A DNA stretch of 64,000 nucleotides. It comes from Arthrobacter pigmenti (lineage in GTDB: Bacteria; Actinomycetota; Actinomycetes; Actinomycetales; Micrococcaceae). The notes beneath the pieces are model-generated. The model made no database searches. It saw nothing but the letters and a program-made list of their open reading frames with translations, and was not told the origin of the DNA. The stretch's first letter is position 1; every line of letters starts with the position of its first letter. The position numbers were made by a program, and so were the translations under genes. The DNA is taken from contig NZ_JAATJL010000001.1 of assembly GCF_011927905.1 (NCBI RefSeq), positions 2,666,001 to 2,730,000 of the forward strand, written 5' to 3'. This document shows positions 25,779 through 36,123 of this stretch, one piece after another.

Positions 25779-26563
25779 GCGCTCAAGCTGTATCCGGCGG
25801 CCTGAAGCTCCGTCCTGGAGGCGCCCTCGAGCATGCGTGAGCGTAACTCTTCCCGGCCAGGTGCCAGTTCATACTTGAGGAGCTTCGCTGCCTTGTCCGG
25901 ATCCACTTCGCCTTCGCCGTACGACGGACAGATGGCCACCAGGGGGCAGGCGCCGCACGCCGGCTTCTTTGCATGGCACACCCGCCGACCATGAAAAATC
26001 ACACGGTGGCACAACATGGTCCAGTCCTTGCGTTCGAAAAGATCCGCGACATCGGACTCCACTTTGACCGGGTCTTCTTCGGTGGTCCAACCGAAGCGCC
26101 TCGAAAGACGGCCGAAGTGGGTATCCACCGTGATGCCGGGTATCCCGAATGCGTTCCCGAGCACCACGTTGGCCGTCTTGCGGCCGACACCGGGCAGCGT
26201 CACCAGATCCTTGAGGTGGCCGGGCACCTCGCCGTCGAAGTCGTCGACTATCCGCGTAGACAGTGCAAGCAGGCTTCTCGCCTTGGCTCGGAAGAATCCG
26301 GTGGGCCGAATCATTTCCTGAAGCTCATCTTCCTGGGCCTCAGCCAGGGAACGTGCATCGGGATAGCGCGCAAACAGTGCAGGCGTTGTCAGGTTCACCC
26401 GCACATCGGTTGTCTGCGCGGAAAGCACCGTTGCGACAAGCAATTCGAACGGGTTGCGAAAATCCAGTTCCGCAACCGCGTAGGGATACAGCTCAGCAAG
26501 CTCACGATGAATGCGTCGGGCACGGCGCTTCAGAGCTATTGGTGACCCTTGCATCTGGGCCAT
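25775..26563 (-). CDS. nth: Endonuclease III
   Basis: The 262-residue DNA glycosylase/AP lyase removes oxidised pyrimidines in base-excision repair. The helix-hairpin-helix [13 protein letters not shown] (123-135) contains catalytic Lys129, and Asp147 lies in TVDTH. The C-terminal iron-sulfur cluster site is complete as C-X6-C-X2-C-X5-C in [19 protein letters not shown]. Length is slightly longer than E. coli Nth because of a C-terminal extension. In M. tuberculosis the gene lies near crp; here it has been separated from crp by about 13 kb containing acs, transport genes and marP. Confidence 0.97.
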   Translation of the reverse strand: MAQMQGSPIALKRRARRIHRELAELYPYAVAELDFRNPFELLVATVLSAQTTDVRVNLTTPALFARYPDARSLAEAQEDELQEMIRPTGFFRAKARSLLALSTRIVDDFDGEVPGHLKDLVTLPGVGRKTANVVLGNAFGIPGITVDTHFGRLSRRFGWTTEEDPVKVESDVADLFERKDWTMLCHRVIFHGRRVCHAKKPACGACPLVAICPSYGEGEVDPDKAAKLLKYELAPGREELRSRMLEGASRTELQAAGYSLSA

Positions 26564-26619
26564 ATCCTGCGCCTCCTGTTTGCTCCCACCGCTGCTAGGG
26601 CGATTCCGTCAACGACTGC

Positions 26620-28023
26620 CTACGCTTCGCGCGGCGCCCGTTCGATGTTGCGGAGATCGCGCATGACTCCGATGCGTCCTGTGCGCTTGTCCTGCACGAG
26701 GAACTCATGGCCGCGGTCTTCGATGCCCACTTCCCAGTCACCCGGCTGAAGCACGAACAACTGTGCTCCTGACTGCTCATCGACCACCGACCGCGGCGTA
26801 CCTACTGCGAACCAGAACGCTTCGACCATGGGCTCATCATCGTCGGCCTCGCGCGTTGCCGAGATCGATTCGGTGCGGGGATGCGACTGGGAATCCGCCG
26901 GGCCGTTCCCCTGGCCCGAGCCTTGCTGCGTCGCACCGCTCGTTGTGTGCGCGCTCTCGATCTTCGGGTGGGCCATGGTGGGCGCCGGCGCGGCCGGTTC
27001 CCCGGGAGGCGATGCAGGGCCCTCCTCTGAAGCGTTCGGCTCCTGCTCACTCCTGTCAGACGATCCGTCATCGGAAGAGGAGACTTCGGAAGGAGCTGCC
27101 GTCTCATCCTGGCGTTCCGGGATGCTATCCGGTGCGGGCTGCTGATCAGGTCCAGCTTCGACGGGGCGTGATTCGGCCGCGGAAACGGACGACGCCGGAC
27201 CGGATTGCGCTGCTTCAGCGGGCTCCCCGAATGCCGGCTGCTGCGGATTCTGCTGCTGCTGTGCACCCGGAGCGGGCTGCGGTCCGTTCTGGTGCTGGCC
27301 GGCGGCGTAACCGGCCACGGCGTAGCCGGCTGAATACCCGGCGCTGCTGGGTCCACCGGACGCGCCGGCCCCAGGGGTAGGTACGCCCGCCGATCCGGTG
27401 GAAGGTCCCTGCCACTGGCCAACCTGTTCCGCGGGAACGGGCTTTGGTGCTCTTGGTCGTACAGGCAACGCCTCGCGGGCAATGAGATGCGCCGACGATG
27501 AAGGGCGGCCAGTGAAATCGGTCTTGAAAATACCCAGGTGTGGTCCGCCGACCGTGGCCAGGAGGAACGCTACAGAGCCTAACAGCGCAATGAACTGGCC
27601 GATGCCGAAGGTGGTAACCGTCTGCAGGAAGAAGAAGGCCGAGGCAAAGGCAGCCGCAACCGAAGCGAACTGGTCCACCGACAGCGAACCCACCCGCAGG
27701 TTCTTCGAACCCATCCGGCGTCCTACAAGCAGACCGAGCGCCGCAATGGGCAGGAGGATTCCGATACCCAGGAAGAACAGCGAGAACGTCATCCACAGAT
27801 TGACGCCCTCCACAAACGGAAGGATGGTGCCGATGAACATCACCAGCACCGAAACACCGATTACCGTCTCCCTCAGGGTGAACGGGCCGGCCACGGCTTC
27901 ACTGCCCGTGTGTGCCGAAGAAGCGGACGATGCAGCGGATGGGTTTGAGGACTGGCCGTAGTGCGGCTTTGGCGCGTTCTGCGCGGTGCCTGCGCCGCCG
28001 TCGTACTGGCGTGGTTCGGTCAT
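26620..28023 (-). CDS. Membrane protein with long disordered linker, unknown function
   Basis: The protein (467 residues from ATG 28023) begins with a short hydrophilic segment, then four predicted membrane helices (about 45-180; for example VIGVSVLVMFIGTILPFVEG and LLPIAALGLLVG). Residues about 195-390 are a Pro/Gln/Gly/Ser/Ala-rich disordered linker with many acidic residues. The C-terminus (about 395-467) is a small folded domain, FWFAVGTPRSVVDEQSG through TGRIGVMRDLRNIERAPREA. I do not recognise the family. I choose ATG 28023 because TGGAG precedes it at good spacing; an ATG 18 bases upstream is possible. The gene lies 56 bases 5' of nth on the same strand. Confidence 0.75.
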   Translation of the reverse strand: MTEPRQYDGGAGTAQNAPKPHYGQSSNPSAASSASSAHTGSEAVAGPFTLRETVIGVSVLVMFIGTILPFVEGVNLWMTFSLFFLGIGILLPIAALGLLVGRRMGSKNLRVGSLSVDQFASVAAAFASAFFFLQTVTTFGIGQFIALLGSVAFLLATVGGPHLGIFKTDFTGRPSSSAHLIAREALPVRPRAPKPVPAEQVGQWQGPSTGSAGVPTPGAGASGGPSSAGYSAGYAVAGYAAGQHQNGPQPAPGAQQQQNPQQPAFGEPAEAAQSGPASSVSAAESRPVEAGPDQQPAPDSIPERQDETAAPSEVSSSDDGSSDRSEQEPNASEEGPASPPGEPAAPAPTMAHPKIESAHTTSGATQQGSGQGNGPADSQSHPRTESISATREADDDEPMVEAFWFAVGTPRSVVDEQSGAQLFVLQPGDWEVGIEDRGHEFLVQDKRTGRIGVMRDLRNIERAPREA

Positions 28024-28216
28024 GTCGGGACTCCATTTCAAAGCAGCTTCGCCTGCTGCGGCGCAAAGCCGCAGCGTAGGGTGCCGAAGGCGTTGAGCCT
28101 GAGGCAGATTCTCTGACCACCCTAGTCAACGCCAACTTCGTTCACTACCAATGATGCTGCACGCGAACGCCCGTCCATGCCGCTTATCGCAGAAACATTG
28201 CCTTTCGCATCTGCCT

Positions 28217-28259
28217 TGTGACGGGAGGCACACACTTGGGGCCGGTGCCGCATTAGTGT
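28217..28259 (+). promoter_or_regulatory. Probable Crp site and -10 box upstream of acs
   Basis: TGTGACGGGAGGCACA (28217-28232) matches the CRP/GlxR dyad TGTGA-N6-TCACA in nine of ten specified positions. A -10 box TAGTGT (28254-28259) puts the likely start near 28266, which centres the dyad at about -41.5, the class II activator position. No -35 consensus is present where Crp would sit. The crp gene is at 39393. The rest of the 313-base gap (28024-28336) shows only a GC hairpin at 28055-28075 in the leader of the opposite gene. Confidence 0.5.
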
Positions 28260-28336
28260 GGGATGCAGCACAAGCATGCGGGTCGATCCGTCTGTTCGAC
28301 TTCGTTCATGCATTTCACTGGCCGAAGGGGTTCACA

Positions 28337-30301
<1,965 letters not shown>

Positions 30302-30306
30302 CGTTC

Positions 30307-30342
30307 CCGTACGGTTGCCGCCCCGCGGCGGCAACCGTACGG
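30307..30342. terminator. 16-bp perfect hairpin after acs
   Basis: The arms 30307-30322 and 30327-30342 are perfectly complementary with the loop CCGC. There is no T-tract, as is common for actinobacterial terminators. It lies 6 bases after the acs stop. Confidence 0.75.
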
Positions 30343-30429
30343 CACGCGTGTGAGCTGGGTCTACCTGCCCTGTGACGTTGATCGGGAAGTGTGGCGCCGG
30401 TGAACGCGCGGCGAGGACAATTCTGAACC

Positions 30430-31737
30430 GTGTCCACCTCAACCGCTCCCCCATCATCGCCCGCCACGCGCCCGTCAATGGCGCGGAAGACTGCGGCCGC
30501 CTCGTTTGTAGGCACAGCGCTGGAATCGTACGACTTCTACGTCTTCGGCACCGCGGCCGCCCTGGTCTTCAACCAGGTGTTCTTCACCTCGCAGGACCCG
30601 TTGGCGGGCACACTGTCCGCGTTCCTGGTGTTCGCGATGGGATTCGTCGCGCGCCCGCTCGGCGCCATCCTCTTCGGCCACCTCGGCGACCGGATCGGCC
30701 GCAAGAAGACCCTCATCTGGACCATCCTGCTCATGGGCCTGGCAACGGGCGCCGTTGGCCTGCTGCCGGACTACTCCGTGATCGGCGTGTGGGCTCCGAT
30801 TATCCTCACGCTCCTGCGCCTCCTGCAGGGCCTCTCACTCGGCGGCGAATGGGGCGGATCAATCCTCATCGCCACCGAGCACGCCAGCCCTCGCCGCCGT
30901 GCACTGTACGCGGCCGTCCCGCAACTCGGCTCCCCAGTCGGGACACTGCTCATCTCGGCGGTGTTCCTTGCCCTCACGCAGTTGGTCCCCGGCGACATCA
31001 TGACCACCTGGGGCTGGCGCATTCCTTTCCTGCTCGCGTTCCCGTTCCTCGCGGTCGCCCTCTACCTGCGGCTTGCGATCGACGAGACGCCGGTCTTCCG
31101 TAGCACCGAAAAGGTGCGCATCCCACTGGTGAGCGTGCTGCGGTCCCAGCCGGCCGCCGTCGTCGTCGCGACTGCTTCGGCCGTTCTCGGCATTGGCTCC
31201 TACTTCCTCATGGTGTCCTACACCCAGGCCTACGGTACGGAGCGGCTCGGACTGTCGGAAGCGACGGTACTGAACGCCGCACTGGTCGGTTCATTGCTGC
31301 AGCTCGTCACCATCCCCGCCTTCGGCTGGCTCGCCACCCGCATCGGATCGGCGAGGGTGGTCCTGGGCGGTGCGATAGGTACCGCGATTATCGCGTTCCC
31401 GCTTTACTGGGTCATCAGCATCGCGGACGCGCCACTGTACGTTACGGCAATCCTGCTGGGCGGAATCCTTCCGACGGCGGCGTGGGCGGCGCTCGGCGGA
31501 CTCATGGCGGACCTCTTCGAACCGAGCACCAGCTTCACCGCGCTGTCCTTCGCCTACAGCCTCGCCGCCATCGTCGCGGGCTTCGCACCGTCGATCACCC
31601 AGGCGTTCGGCGCCGCGACGATGGGCGCGTGGTGGCACCCCGGCGTTGTACTGGCGATCATGAGCCTGATTACCGTTGCGGGCGCGACGGCGGCAGCCCG
31701 CTTCGGCCGTCCGGCGACGGGTGGCGGTACGGCATAG
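30430..31737 (+). CDS. MHS-family MFS transporter (shikimate/quinate or related organic acid)
   Basis: The 435-residue protein has twelve predicted helices and the metabolite:H+ symporter signatures: SFVGTALESYDFYVFG near helix 1, GHLGDRIGRKKTL between helices 2 and 3, and LLQGLSLGGEWGGSILIATEHA in helices 4-5, which is characteristic of the ShiA/ProP/KgtP group. The substrate cannot be read from sequence, but the gene ends 7 bases before aroQ, a 3-dehydroquinate dehydratase, so shikimate, quinate or protocatechuate-pathway acids are the best guess. Translation starts at GTG 30430 with no clear ribosome site; ATG 30478 is the alternative. Confidence 0.87.
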   Translation: MSTSTAPPSSPATRPSMARKTAAASFVGTALESYDFYVFGTAAALVFNQVFFTSQDPLAGTLSAFLVFAMGFVARPLGAILFGHLGDRIGRKKTLIWTILLMGLATGAVGLLPDYSVIGVWAPIILTLLRLLQGLSLGGEWGGSILIATEHASPRRRALYAAVPQLGSPVGTLLISAVFLALTQLVPGDIMTTWGWRIPFLLAFPFLAVALYLRLAIDETPVFRSTEKVRIPLVSVLRSQPAAVVVATASAVLGIGSYFLMVSYTQAYGTERLGLSEATVLNAALVGSLLQLVTIPAFGWLATRIGSARVVLGGAIGTAIIAFPLYWVISIADAPLYVTAILLGGILPTAAWAALGGLMADLFEPSTSFTALSFAYSLAAIVAGFAPSITQAFGAATMGAWWHPGVVLAIMSLITVAGATAAARFGRPATGGGTA

Positions 31738-31744
31738 TTAAGCC

Positions 31745-32221
31745 ATGGCAACCACCAACCTGCTGATCCTCAACGGCCCCAACCTGAATCTGCTCGGCAC
31801 CCGCGAGCCGGGCGTCTACGGCTCGCACACGCTCGACGACATTGAGCAGCTCTGCGCCTCCGCCGCCGGGGCGCATGGCTGGGGGGTTGCGTGCAGCCAG
31901 TCCAACCATGAGGGCGAGCTGGTGGACGCCATCCATGCCGCAGCGGAGACGGCAGACGGCATTGTGATCAATGCGGGTGCGTACACGCATACGTCGATCG
32001 CGCTGCGGGATGCCATTGCCGGCGTGGGGCTGCCCGCCGTTGAGGTCCACATCAGCAACGTGCACCAGCGGGAGGAGTTTCGGCACCACTCCTATCTGTC
32101 TGCGGTTGTTGACGCGGTGATCGTGGGCGCCGGGGTGGATGGCTACCGGCTGGCAGTCGACCATCTCGTGCGGAAACTCACCCGGGATGACAAGCTGCAC
32201 GGCGGTTATGAGGGACGATAG
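31745..32221 (+). CDS. aroQ: Type II 3-dehydroquinate dehydratase
   Basis: The 158-residue enzyme converts 3-dehydroquinate to 3-dehydroshikimate. Key features are [21 protein letters not shown] (active-site Asn, Arg and Tyr; motif spans residues 6-26), [14 protein letters not shown] with the substrate-binding loop, [10 protein letters not shown], and [18 protein letters not shown]. Type II enzymes are dodecameric and serve either aromatic amino-acid synthesis or quinate breakdown; the adjacent transporter leaves both open. No ribosome site is obvious; CATAGT ends 7 bases before the ATG, so a leaderless internal transcript is possible. The peptide ABC ATPase gene follows after 4 bases. Confidence 0.96.
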   Translation: MATTNLLILNGPNLNLLGTREPGVYGSHTLDDIEQLCASAAGAHGWGVACSQSNHEGELVDAIHAAAETADGIVINAGAYTHTSIALRDAIAGVGLPAVEVHISNVHQREEFRHHSYLSAVVDAVIVGAGVDGYRLAVDHLVRKLTRDDKLHGGYEGR

Positions 32222-32225
32222 GTCT

Positions 32226-33959
32226 ATGACGGAAATCACCTCTATCGACAACGCAGTCGATGAAGCGAACAGCGCACCCATGCTCGAAGTGAAGAACCTC
32301 GCGGTCAGCTTCCGCACCACGTACGGCGAGGTTTCCGCCGTCGAGGACGCCACCTTCACCCTCCACCGCGGGAAGACCCTCGCGATCGTGGGCGAATCAG
32401 GTTCGGGTAAGTCGACCACGGCAATGGCGTGCATCGGCCTTCTTCCCGGCAACGGGCGGGTCACCAGCGGCAGCATCATGTTCGAGGGACGCGATCTGGT
32501 TCCCCTCCCGGAACACGCGATGCGCAAGATCCGCGGCCGCGCTATCGGACTGGTGCCCCAAGATCCCATGTCCAACCTGAACCCGGTGGCCAAGATCGGC
32601 ACCCAGGTAGCCGAGACGCTTCTTGTCCACGGCCTCGCGGACAAGAAGAACGTCAAGGAACGCGTCATTGAGGTGCTCTCCGCTGCCGGCCTGCCGGATG
32701 CCGGTGACCGCGCCAAGCAGTACCCGCACGAGTTCTCCGGCGGCATGCGCCAGCGCGCACTGATCGCGATCGGCCTCGCGTGCCGCCCGCGGCTGCTGAT
32801 CGCGGACGAGCCCACCAGTGCCCTCGACGTCACCGTCCAGCGCACCATCCTGGACCAGATCGACACGATGACCGAACAGCTCGGCACCTCCGTGCTGCTC
32901 ATCACCCACGACCTCGGGCTCGCGGCCGAGCGCGCTTCGGAACTGGTGGTGATGCACCGCGGCCGTGTGGTGGAAACGGGCCCCGCCGCCCAGCTCCTGA
33001 ACGATCCCAAGCATCCGTACACGCAGTCCCTCGTCCGCGCGGCCCCCAGTGTCGCCGCCGTCCGTCTGCGTCCGGGTGCCTATCACGACGACGCCGCCAA
33101 GCGCGCCTCGGTCGCGCAGGCCGCCTTCGAGGAGCACCAGGCCGAGCCGGACTCGGCAACCGAGGCAGCCCCGACCGACAACATCGTGGAGATCCGCGAC
33201 CTCACCAAGATCTACAAGCGGCGCGGCAGCTCCGAGGACTTCTACGCGGCGAAGAACGTCACGCTGGACATCCCGCGCGGGCAGACTGTTGCGATCGTGG
33301 GTGAATCCGGTTCTGGCAAGACGACCACGGCGCGGATGCTCCTGAAGCTCATCGAACCGACGTCGGGCACCATGACGTTCGATGGCATGGACGTTGCCAA
33401 CCTCGACAAGGCGCAGCTTGACGACTTCCGGCAGCGGGTGCAGCCCGTCTTCCAGGACCCGTACTCGTCGCTGAATCCGATGTTTACCATCGAGCGCATC
33501 GTGGAGGAGCCGCTGAATGCCTATAAGCGCGGCTCCAAGAAGGAACGCGCGGCACGGGTACGGGAGCTCATGGACCAGGTCGCGCTCCCCCACAACGCGC
33601 TGCGCAGGTACCCCTCGGAGCTCTCCGGCGGGCAGCGCCAGCGCGTCGCCATTGCCCGTGCGCTCGCGCTGAAACCAGAGCTGATCATCTGCGATGAGCC
33701 GGTCTCCGCGCTCGATGTTTTGGTCCAGGCGCAGATCCTGCGGCTCCTCGGCGACCTCCAGTCCGAACTGGGCCTGAGCTACCTCTTCATCTCCCACGAC
33801 CTAGCGGTCGTCCGCCTCATCTCCGACTACGTCTGTGTGATGAAGGACGGCGAGCTGGTCGAGGCCGCGAGCTCCGAGGAAGTCTTCCAGAACGCGCGCC
33901 ACCCCTACACGCGCAAGCTCCTCGCGTCGATTCCGGGGAACGAACTCAACATCGCCTGA
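32226..33959 (+). CDS. Dipeptide/oligopeptide ABC transporter, fused double ATPase (DppDF-like)
   Basis: This 577-residue protein contains two complete ATP-binding domains. The first has Walker A GESGSGKST, signature FSGGMRQR and Walker B LLIADEPTSALD; the second has [24 protein letters not shown] and LIICDEPVSALD. Each ends with the oligopeptide/dipeptide C-terminal extension (for example DPKHPYTQSLVRA and NARHPYTRKLLASIP). Fusion of the D and F subunits is common in actinobacteria. The matching permeases and binding protein lie just downstream on the opposite strand, so the importer is split into two convergent units. ATG 32226 begins MTEITSIDNA. Confidence 0.94.
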   Translation: MTEITSIDNAVDEANSAPMLEVKNLAVSFRTTYGEVSAVEDATFTLHRGKTLAIVGESGSGKSTTAMACIGLLPGNGRVTSGSIMFEGRDLVPLPEHAMRKIRGRAIGLVPQDPMSNLNPVAKIGTQVAETLLVHGLADKKNVKERVIEVLSAAGLPDAGDRAKQYPHEFSGGMRQRALIAIGLACRPRLLIADEPTSALDVTVQRTILDQIDTMTEQLGTSVLLITHDLGLAAERASELVVMHRGRVVETGPAAQLLNDPKHPYTQSLVRAAPSVAAVRLRPGAYHDDAAKRASVAQAAFEEHQAEPDSATEAAPTDNIVEIRDLTKIYKRRGSSEDFYAAKNVTLDIPRGQTVAIVGESGSGKTTTARMLLKLIEPTSGTMTFDGMDVANLDKAQLDDFRQRVQPVFQDPYSSLNPMFTIERIVEEPLNAYKRGSKKERAARVRELMDQVALPHNALRRYPSELSGGQRQRVAIARALALKPELIICDEPVSALDVLVQAQILRLLGDLQSELGLSYLFISHDLAVVRLISDYVCVMKDGELVEAASSEEVFQNARHPYTRKLLASIPGNELNIA

Positions 33960-33966
33960 TTCCTCC

Positions 33967-34025
33967 GGAACTTTCGTGCACCTGTGGCGGCTTCCCGGCG
34001 TCGTAAGTCGCCTCAGCTGCACGAA
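33967..34025. repeat. Dispersed palindromic element, copy 1
   Basis: GGAACTTTCGTGCA (33967-33980) is matched by TGCACGAA (34018-34025), with GCGGCTTCC and TAAGTCGC forming the inner arms. The same dyad recurs at 40077, 40199, 41253 and 50161. It lies between the convergent ATPase and permease genes and is followed at once by a separate GC hairpin. Confidence 0.75.
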
Positions 34026-34041
34026 TCCTCCCGAAAGTGCG

Positions 34042-34090
34042 ACGACGACGGCCGGCCGCCTCCACTGGGAAGGTGACCGGCCGTCGTCGT
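34042..34090. terminator. Bidirectional hairpin between ABC transporter units
   Basis: ACGACGACGGCCGG (34042-34055) pairs perfectly over 14 bases with CCGGCCGTCGTCGT (34077-34090). It lies between the ends of two convergent genes and is paired with the palindromic element, as is the hairpin at 40147-40192. Confidence 0.7.
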
Positions 34091-34100
34091 ACTCTCAGCG

Positions 34101-35045
34101 CTACTTTCGCCGGGTCTTCGGGTCCAGCGCCTCGCGGAGGGATTCGCCCAGCAGGGTGAATCCGAGGGCCGTGATGGCGATGCACGCGCCGGGCAGGAAC
34201 GCCAGGTACGGATCCGATGCCAGCTCGCGCTGCGCGTAGGTGAGCATGCGGCCCCACTCGGCGGTCTGCGGCAGCCCGCCGCCGAGCCCGAGGAAGGACA
34301 GCGCCGCGGCGTCGATGACAGCGGTTGCCAACGACAGCGTTGCCTGCACAATGACCGGCCCCACACTGTTGGGCAGCAGGTGGCTCATCGTGATGGTGCG
34401 CCGGCTCAACCCCAGCGTCTGCGCAGCGAGGATATAGTCCGACCCGCGCTGGGACAGCATCGAGGAACGGAGCAGCCGCGCGAAGATCGGTAGCTGTGAG
34501 GCACCGATAGCGATCATCACCGCGTATGGTCCCTGGCCGAGAATCGCCGCGATGCTCACCGCGAGCAGCAGGTTGGGAACCGAGAGCAGGATGTCCACGA
34601 ACCGCATGATCACGCTGTCCACCCAGCCACCGAGTCCGCCGGCCAGCAGCCCCAGGAGCATACCGCCCACCAGGCCGATCGCGGTCGAGATCACGCCGAT
34701 CATGAGTGATGCCTGCGCACCCCAGATCAGCTTGCTGAGCACGTCCCCACCGAAGCGGTCGAGGCCCAGCGGGTACTCGGGCAGCTCGCCCGGCCCCGGG
34801 ATGTTGGTCGGCGTGATTTCGGTGCGGCCCGGCAGTTCCTCGCCGCCGTAAGGCGCCAGGATTGGTGCCAGAGCCGCCACCAGCAGGAACAGGCCAATGA
34901 TGACGACGCCGGCAATCGCCTGCGGGTTCCTGCGGAGCCTGCGGAACGCGTCCTTCCAGAGGCCGGTCCCGCCGCCTTCGGCGAGGGTCGGTTCGGTGGT
35001 CGGTGAATCGGGCCCGCCCGCGGCGGGAGGCAAAACGGTACTCAT
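34101..35045 (-). CDS. dppC: Peptide ABC transporter permease (DppC-like)
   Basis: The 314-residue permease has an N-terminal helix after a polar leader (IAGVVIIGLFLLVAALAPIL) and the binding-protein-dependent transport domain with GLDRFGGDVLSKLIWGAQASL near its start. The EAA loop, which docks on the ATPase, is QTLGLSRRTITMSHLLPNSVGP. The C-terminal RMLTYAQRELASDPYLAFLPG and LLGESLREALDP are typical of the DppC/OppC branch. Its start overlaps the dppB stop by 4 bases. It ends next to the shared hairpin region and converges with the fused ATPase gene. Confidence 0.93.
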   Translation of the reverse strand: MSTVLPPAAGGPDSPTTEPTLAEGGGTGLWKDAFRRLRRNPQAIAGVVIIGLFLLVAALAPILAPYGGEELPGRTEITPTNIPGPGELPEYPLGLDRFGGDVLSKLIWGAQASLMIGVISTAIGLVGGMLLGLLAGGLGGWVDSVIMRFVDILLSVPNLLLAVSIAAILGQGPYAVMIAIGASQLPIFARLLRSSMLSQRGSDYILAAQTLGLSRRTITMSHLLPNSVGPVIVQATLSLATAVIDAAALSFLGLGGGLPQTAEWGRMLTYAQRELASDPYLAFLPGACIAITALGFTLLGESLREALDPKTRRK

Positions 35046-36046
35046 TGCACACGCACCCTCGGGTCGATGATCGTGTACGAGACGTCAACGATGAGGTTGA
35101 TCAGTGCGTACAGGATCGCGATGAATATGATGAAGCCCTGCAGGACCGGGTAATCCAGTTCGAAGATCGCATCGCGGAGGAAGCTGCCGATGCCGTTGAA
35201 CGCGAACACCGTCTCCGTCAGGACGGCACCCGAGATCAGCAGGCCCGTCTGCAGGCCGATGGTCGTGACCACGGGCAGCATGGCGTTGCGCAGGATGAAC
35301 CGTCCGCGAATGGTCTTCTCCATCAGGCCCTTGGCCCGTGCAGTGCGGACGTAGTCCGCGTTCTGGACTTCCAGGACCGAGGCGCGGGTGATGCGAACGA
35401 TGATGGCCAGCGGGATGGTTCCCAACGCCAGTCCAGGCAGGATCAGGTGCAGGAAGGCGTCCCACGCGGCGTCGTACTCTCCCGTGAGAATGCCGTCCAG
35501 CACATAGAAGTCCGTGACGTGGGTGGCGTCGATCCGTGGGTTCTGCCTGCCGTCCGGCGGGAGAATGGGCCACTGGATGGCGAACAGGTACTTCAGAATG
35601 AAGGCCAGGAAGAACACCGGGATGGTGATGCCAATCAGGCTCAGCACAACCGAGCCGTGATCCACGAAGCGCCCATAGTGGCGGGCAGCCATGTACCCCA
35701 GCGGGATGCCGACGCCGATCGCGAAGATCAGCGCCACGATGCTCAGTTCGATGGTGGCCGGGAACCGGGTGGCGAACTCCTCCAGGACCGGCCTGCCCGT
35801 GATGATCGAGGTCCCGAAGTCGCCCTGCAGCAGCTTTCCCATGTAGGTGAAGTACTGCAGCAGAATCGGCTCGTCGAAGCCGTACAGTTCGTTGACGCGC
35901 GCCACCGCCTCAGGGGTGGCGCGCTCGCCCAGCAGGGCTGTGGCCGGCCCGCCGGGCAGGCTCCGCACCCACAGGAACAGCAGGACGGACAGGCCGAAAA
36001 GGGTGGGTATCAGCAGGGCAAGACGTTTACCGATAACGCGAAGCAC
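35042..36046 (-). CDS. dppB: Peptide ABC transporter permease (DppB-like)
   Basis: The 334-residue permease begins with the helix LALLIPTLFGLSVLLFLWV followed by the external segment LPGGPATALLGERATPEAVARV, which is characteristic of DppB/OppB. The EAA cytoplasmic loop is RTARAKGLMEKTIRGRFILRNAMLP. Five to six helices are predicted. An extra 35-residue periplasmic loop (PILPPDGRQNPRIDATHVTD) is seen in part of the family. It is preceded by an intrinsic terminator located after the binding-protein gene, so it is probably expressed at a lower level than that gene. Confidence 0.93.
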   Translation of the reverse strand: MLRVIGKRLALLIPTLFGLSVLLFLWVRSLPGGPATALLGERATPEAVARVNELYGFDEPILLQYFTYMGKLLQGDFGTSIITGRPVLEEFATRFPATIELSIVALIFAIGVGIPLGYMAARHYGRFVDHGSVVLSLIGITIPVFFLAFILKYLFAIQWPILPPDGRQNPRIDATHVTDFYVLDGILTGEYDAAWDAFLHLILPGLALGTIPLAIIVRITRASVLEVQNADYVRTARAKGLMEKTIRGRFILRNAMLPVVTTIGLQTGLLISGAVLTETVFAFNGIGSFLRDAIFELDYPVLQGFIIFIAILYALINLIVDVSYTIIDPRVRVQ

Positions 36047-36083
36047 AGTGTCCTCTCAATGATCCGTTGCAAGGCAAACAAAA

Positions 36084-36115
36084 GCGGAGGGACCCAAGTG
36101 GCATGGTCCCTCCGC
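36084..36115 (-). terminator. Intercistronic intrinsic terminator between binding protein and dppB
   Basis: On the minus strand the 11-bp perfect stem (arms 36105-36115 and 36084-36094, 10-base loop) is followed by TTTTGTTTG. It lies just after the binding-protein stop and 38 bases before the permease start, consistent with partial termination that keeps the binding protein in excess. Confidence 0.75.
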
Positions 36116-36123
36116 CAGTGTTA

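Noticed and set aside
28055-28075. GCTGCGGC/GCCGCAGC hairpin in the leader of the membrane protein gene as a riboswitch
   Set aside because: It is a single short hairpin without conserved unpaired positions; nothing suggests ligand binding.
32397-33797. 466-codon minus-strand frame within the fused ATPase gene
   Set aside because: Antisense shadow; the plus strand has two complete ABC ATPase domains.
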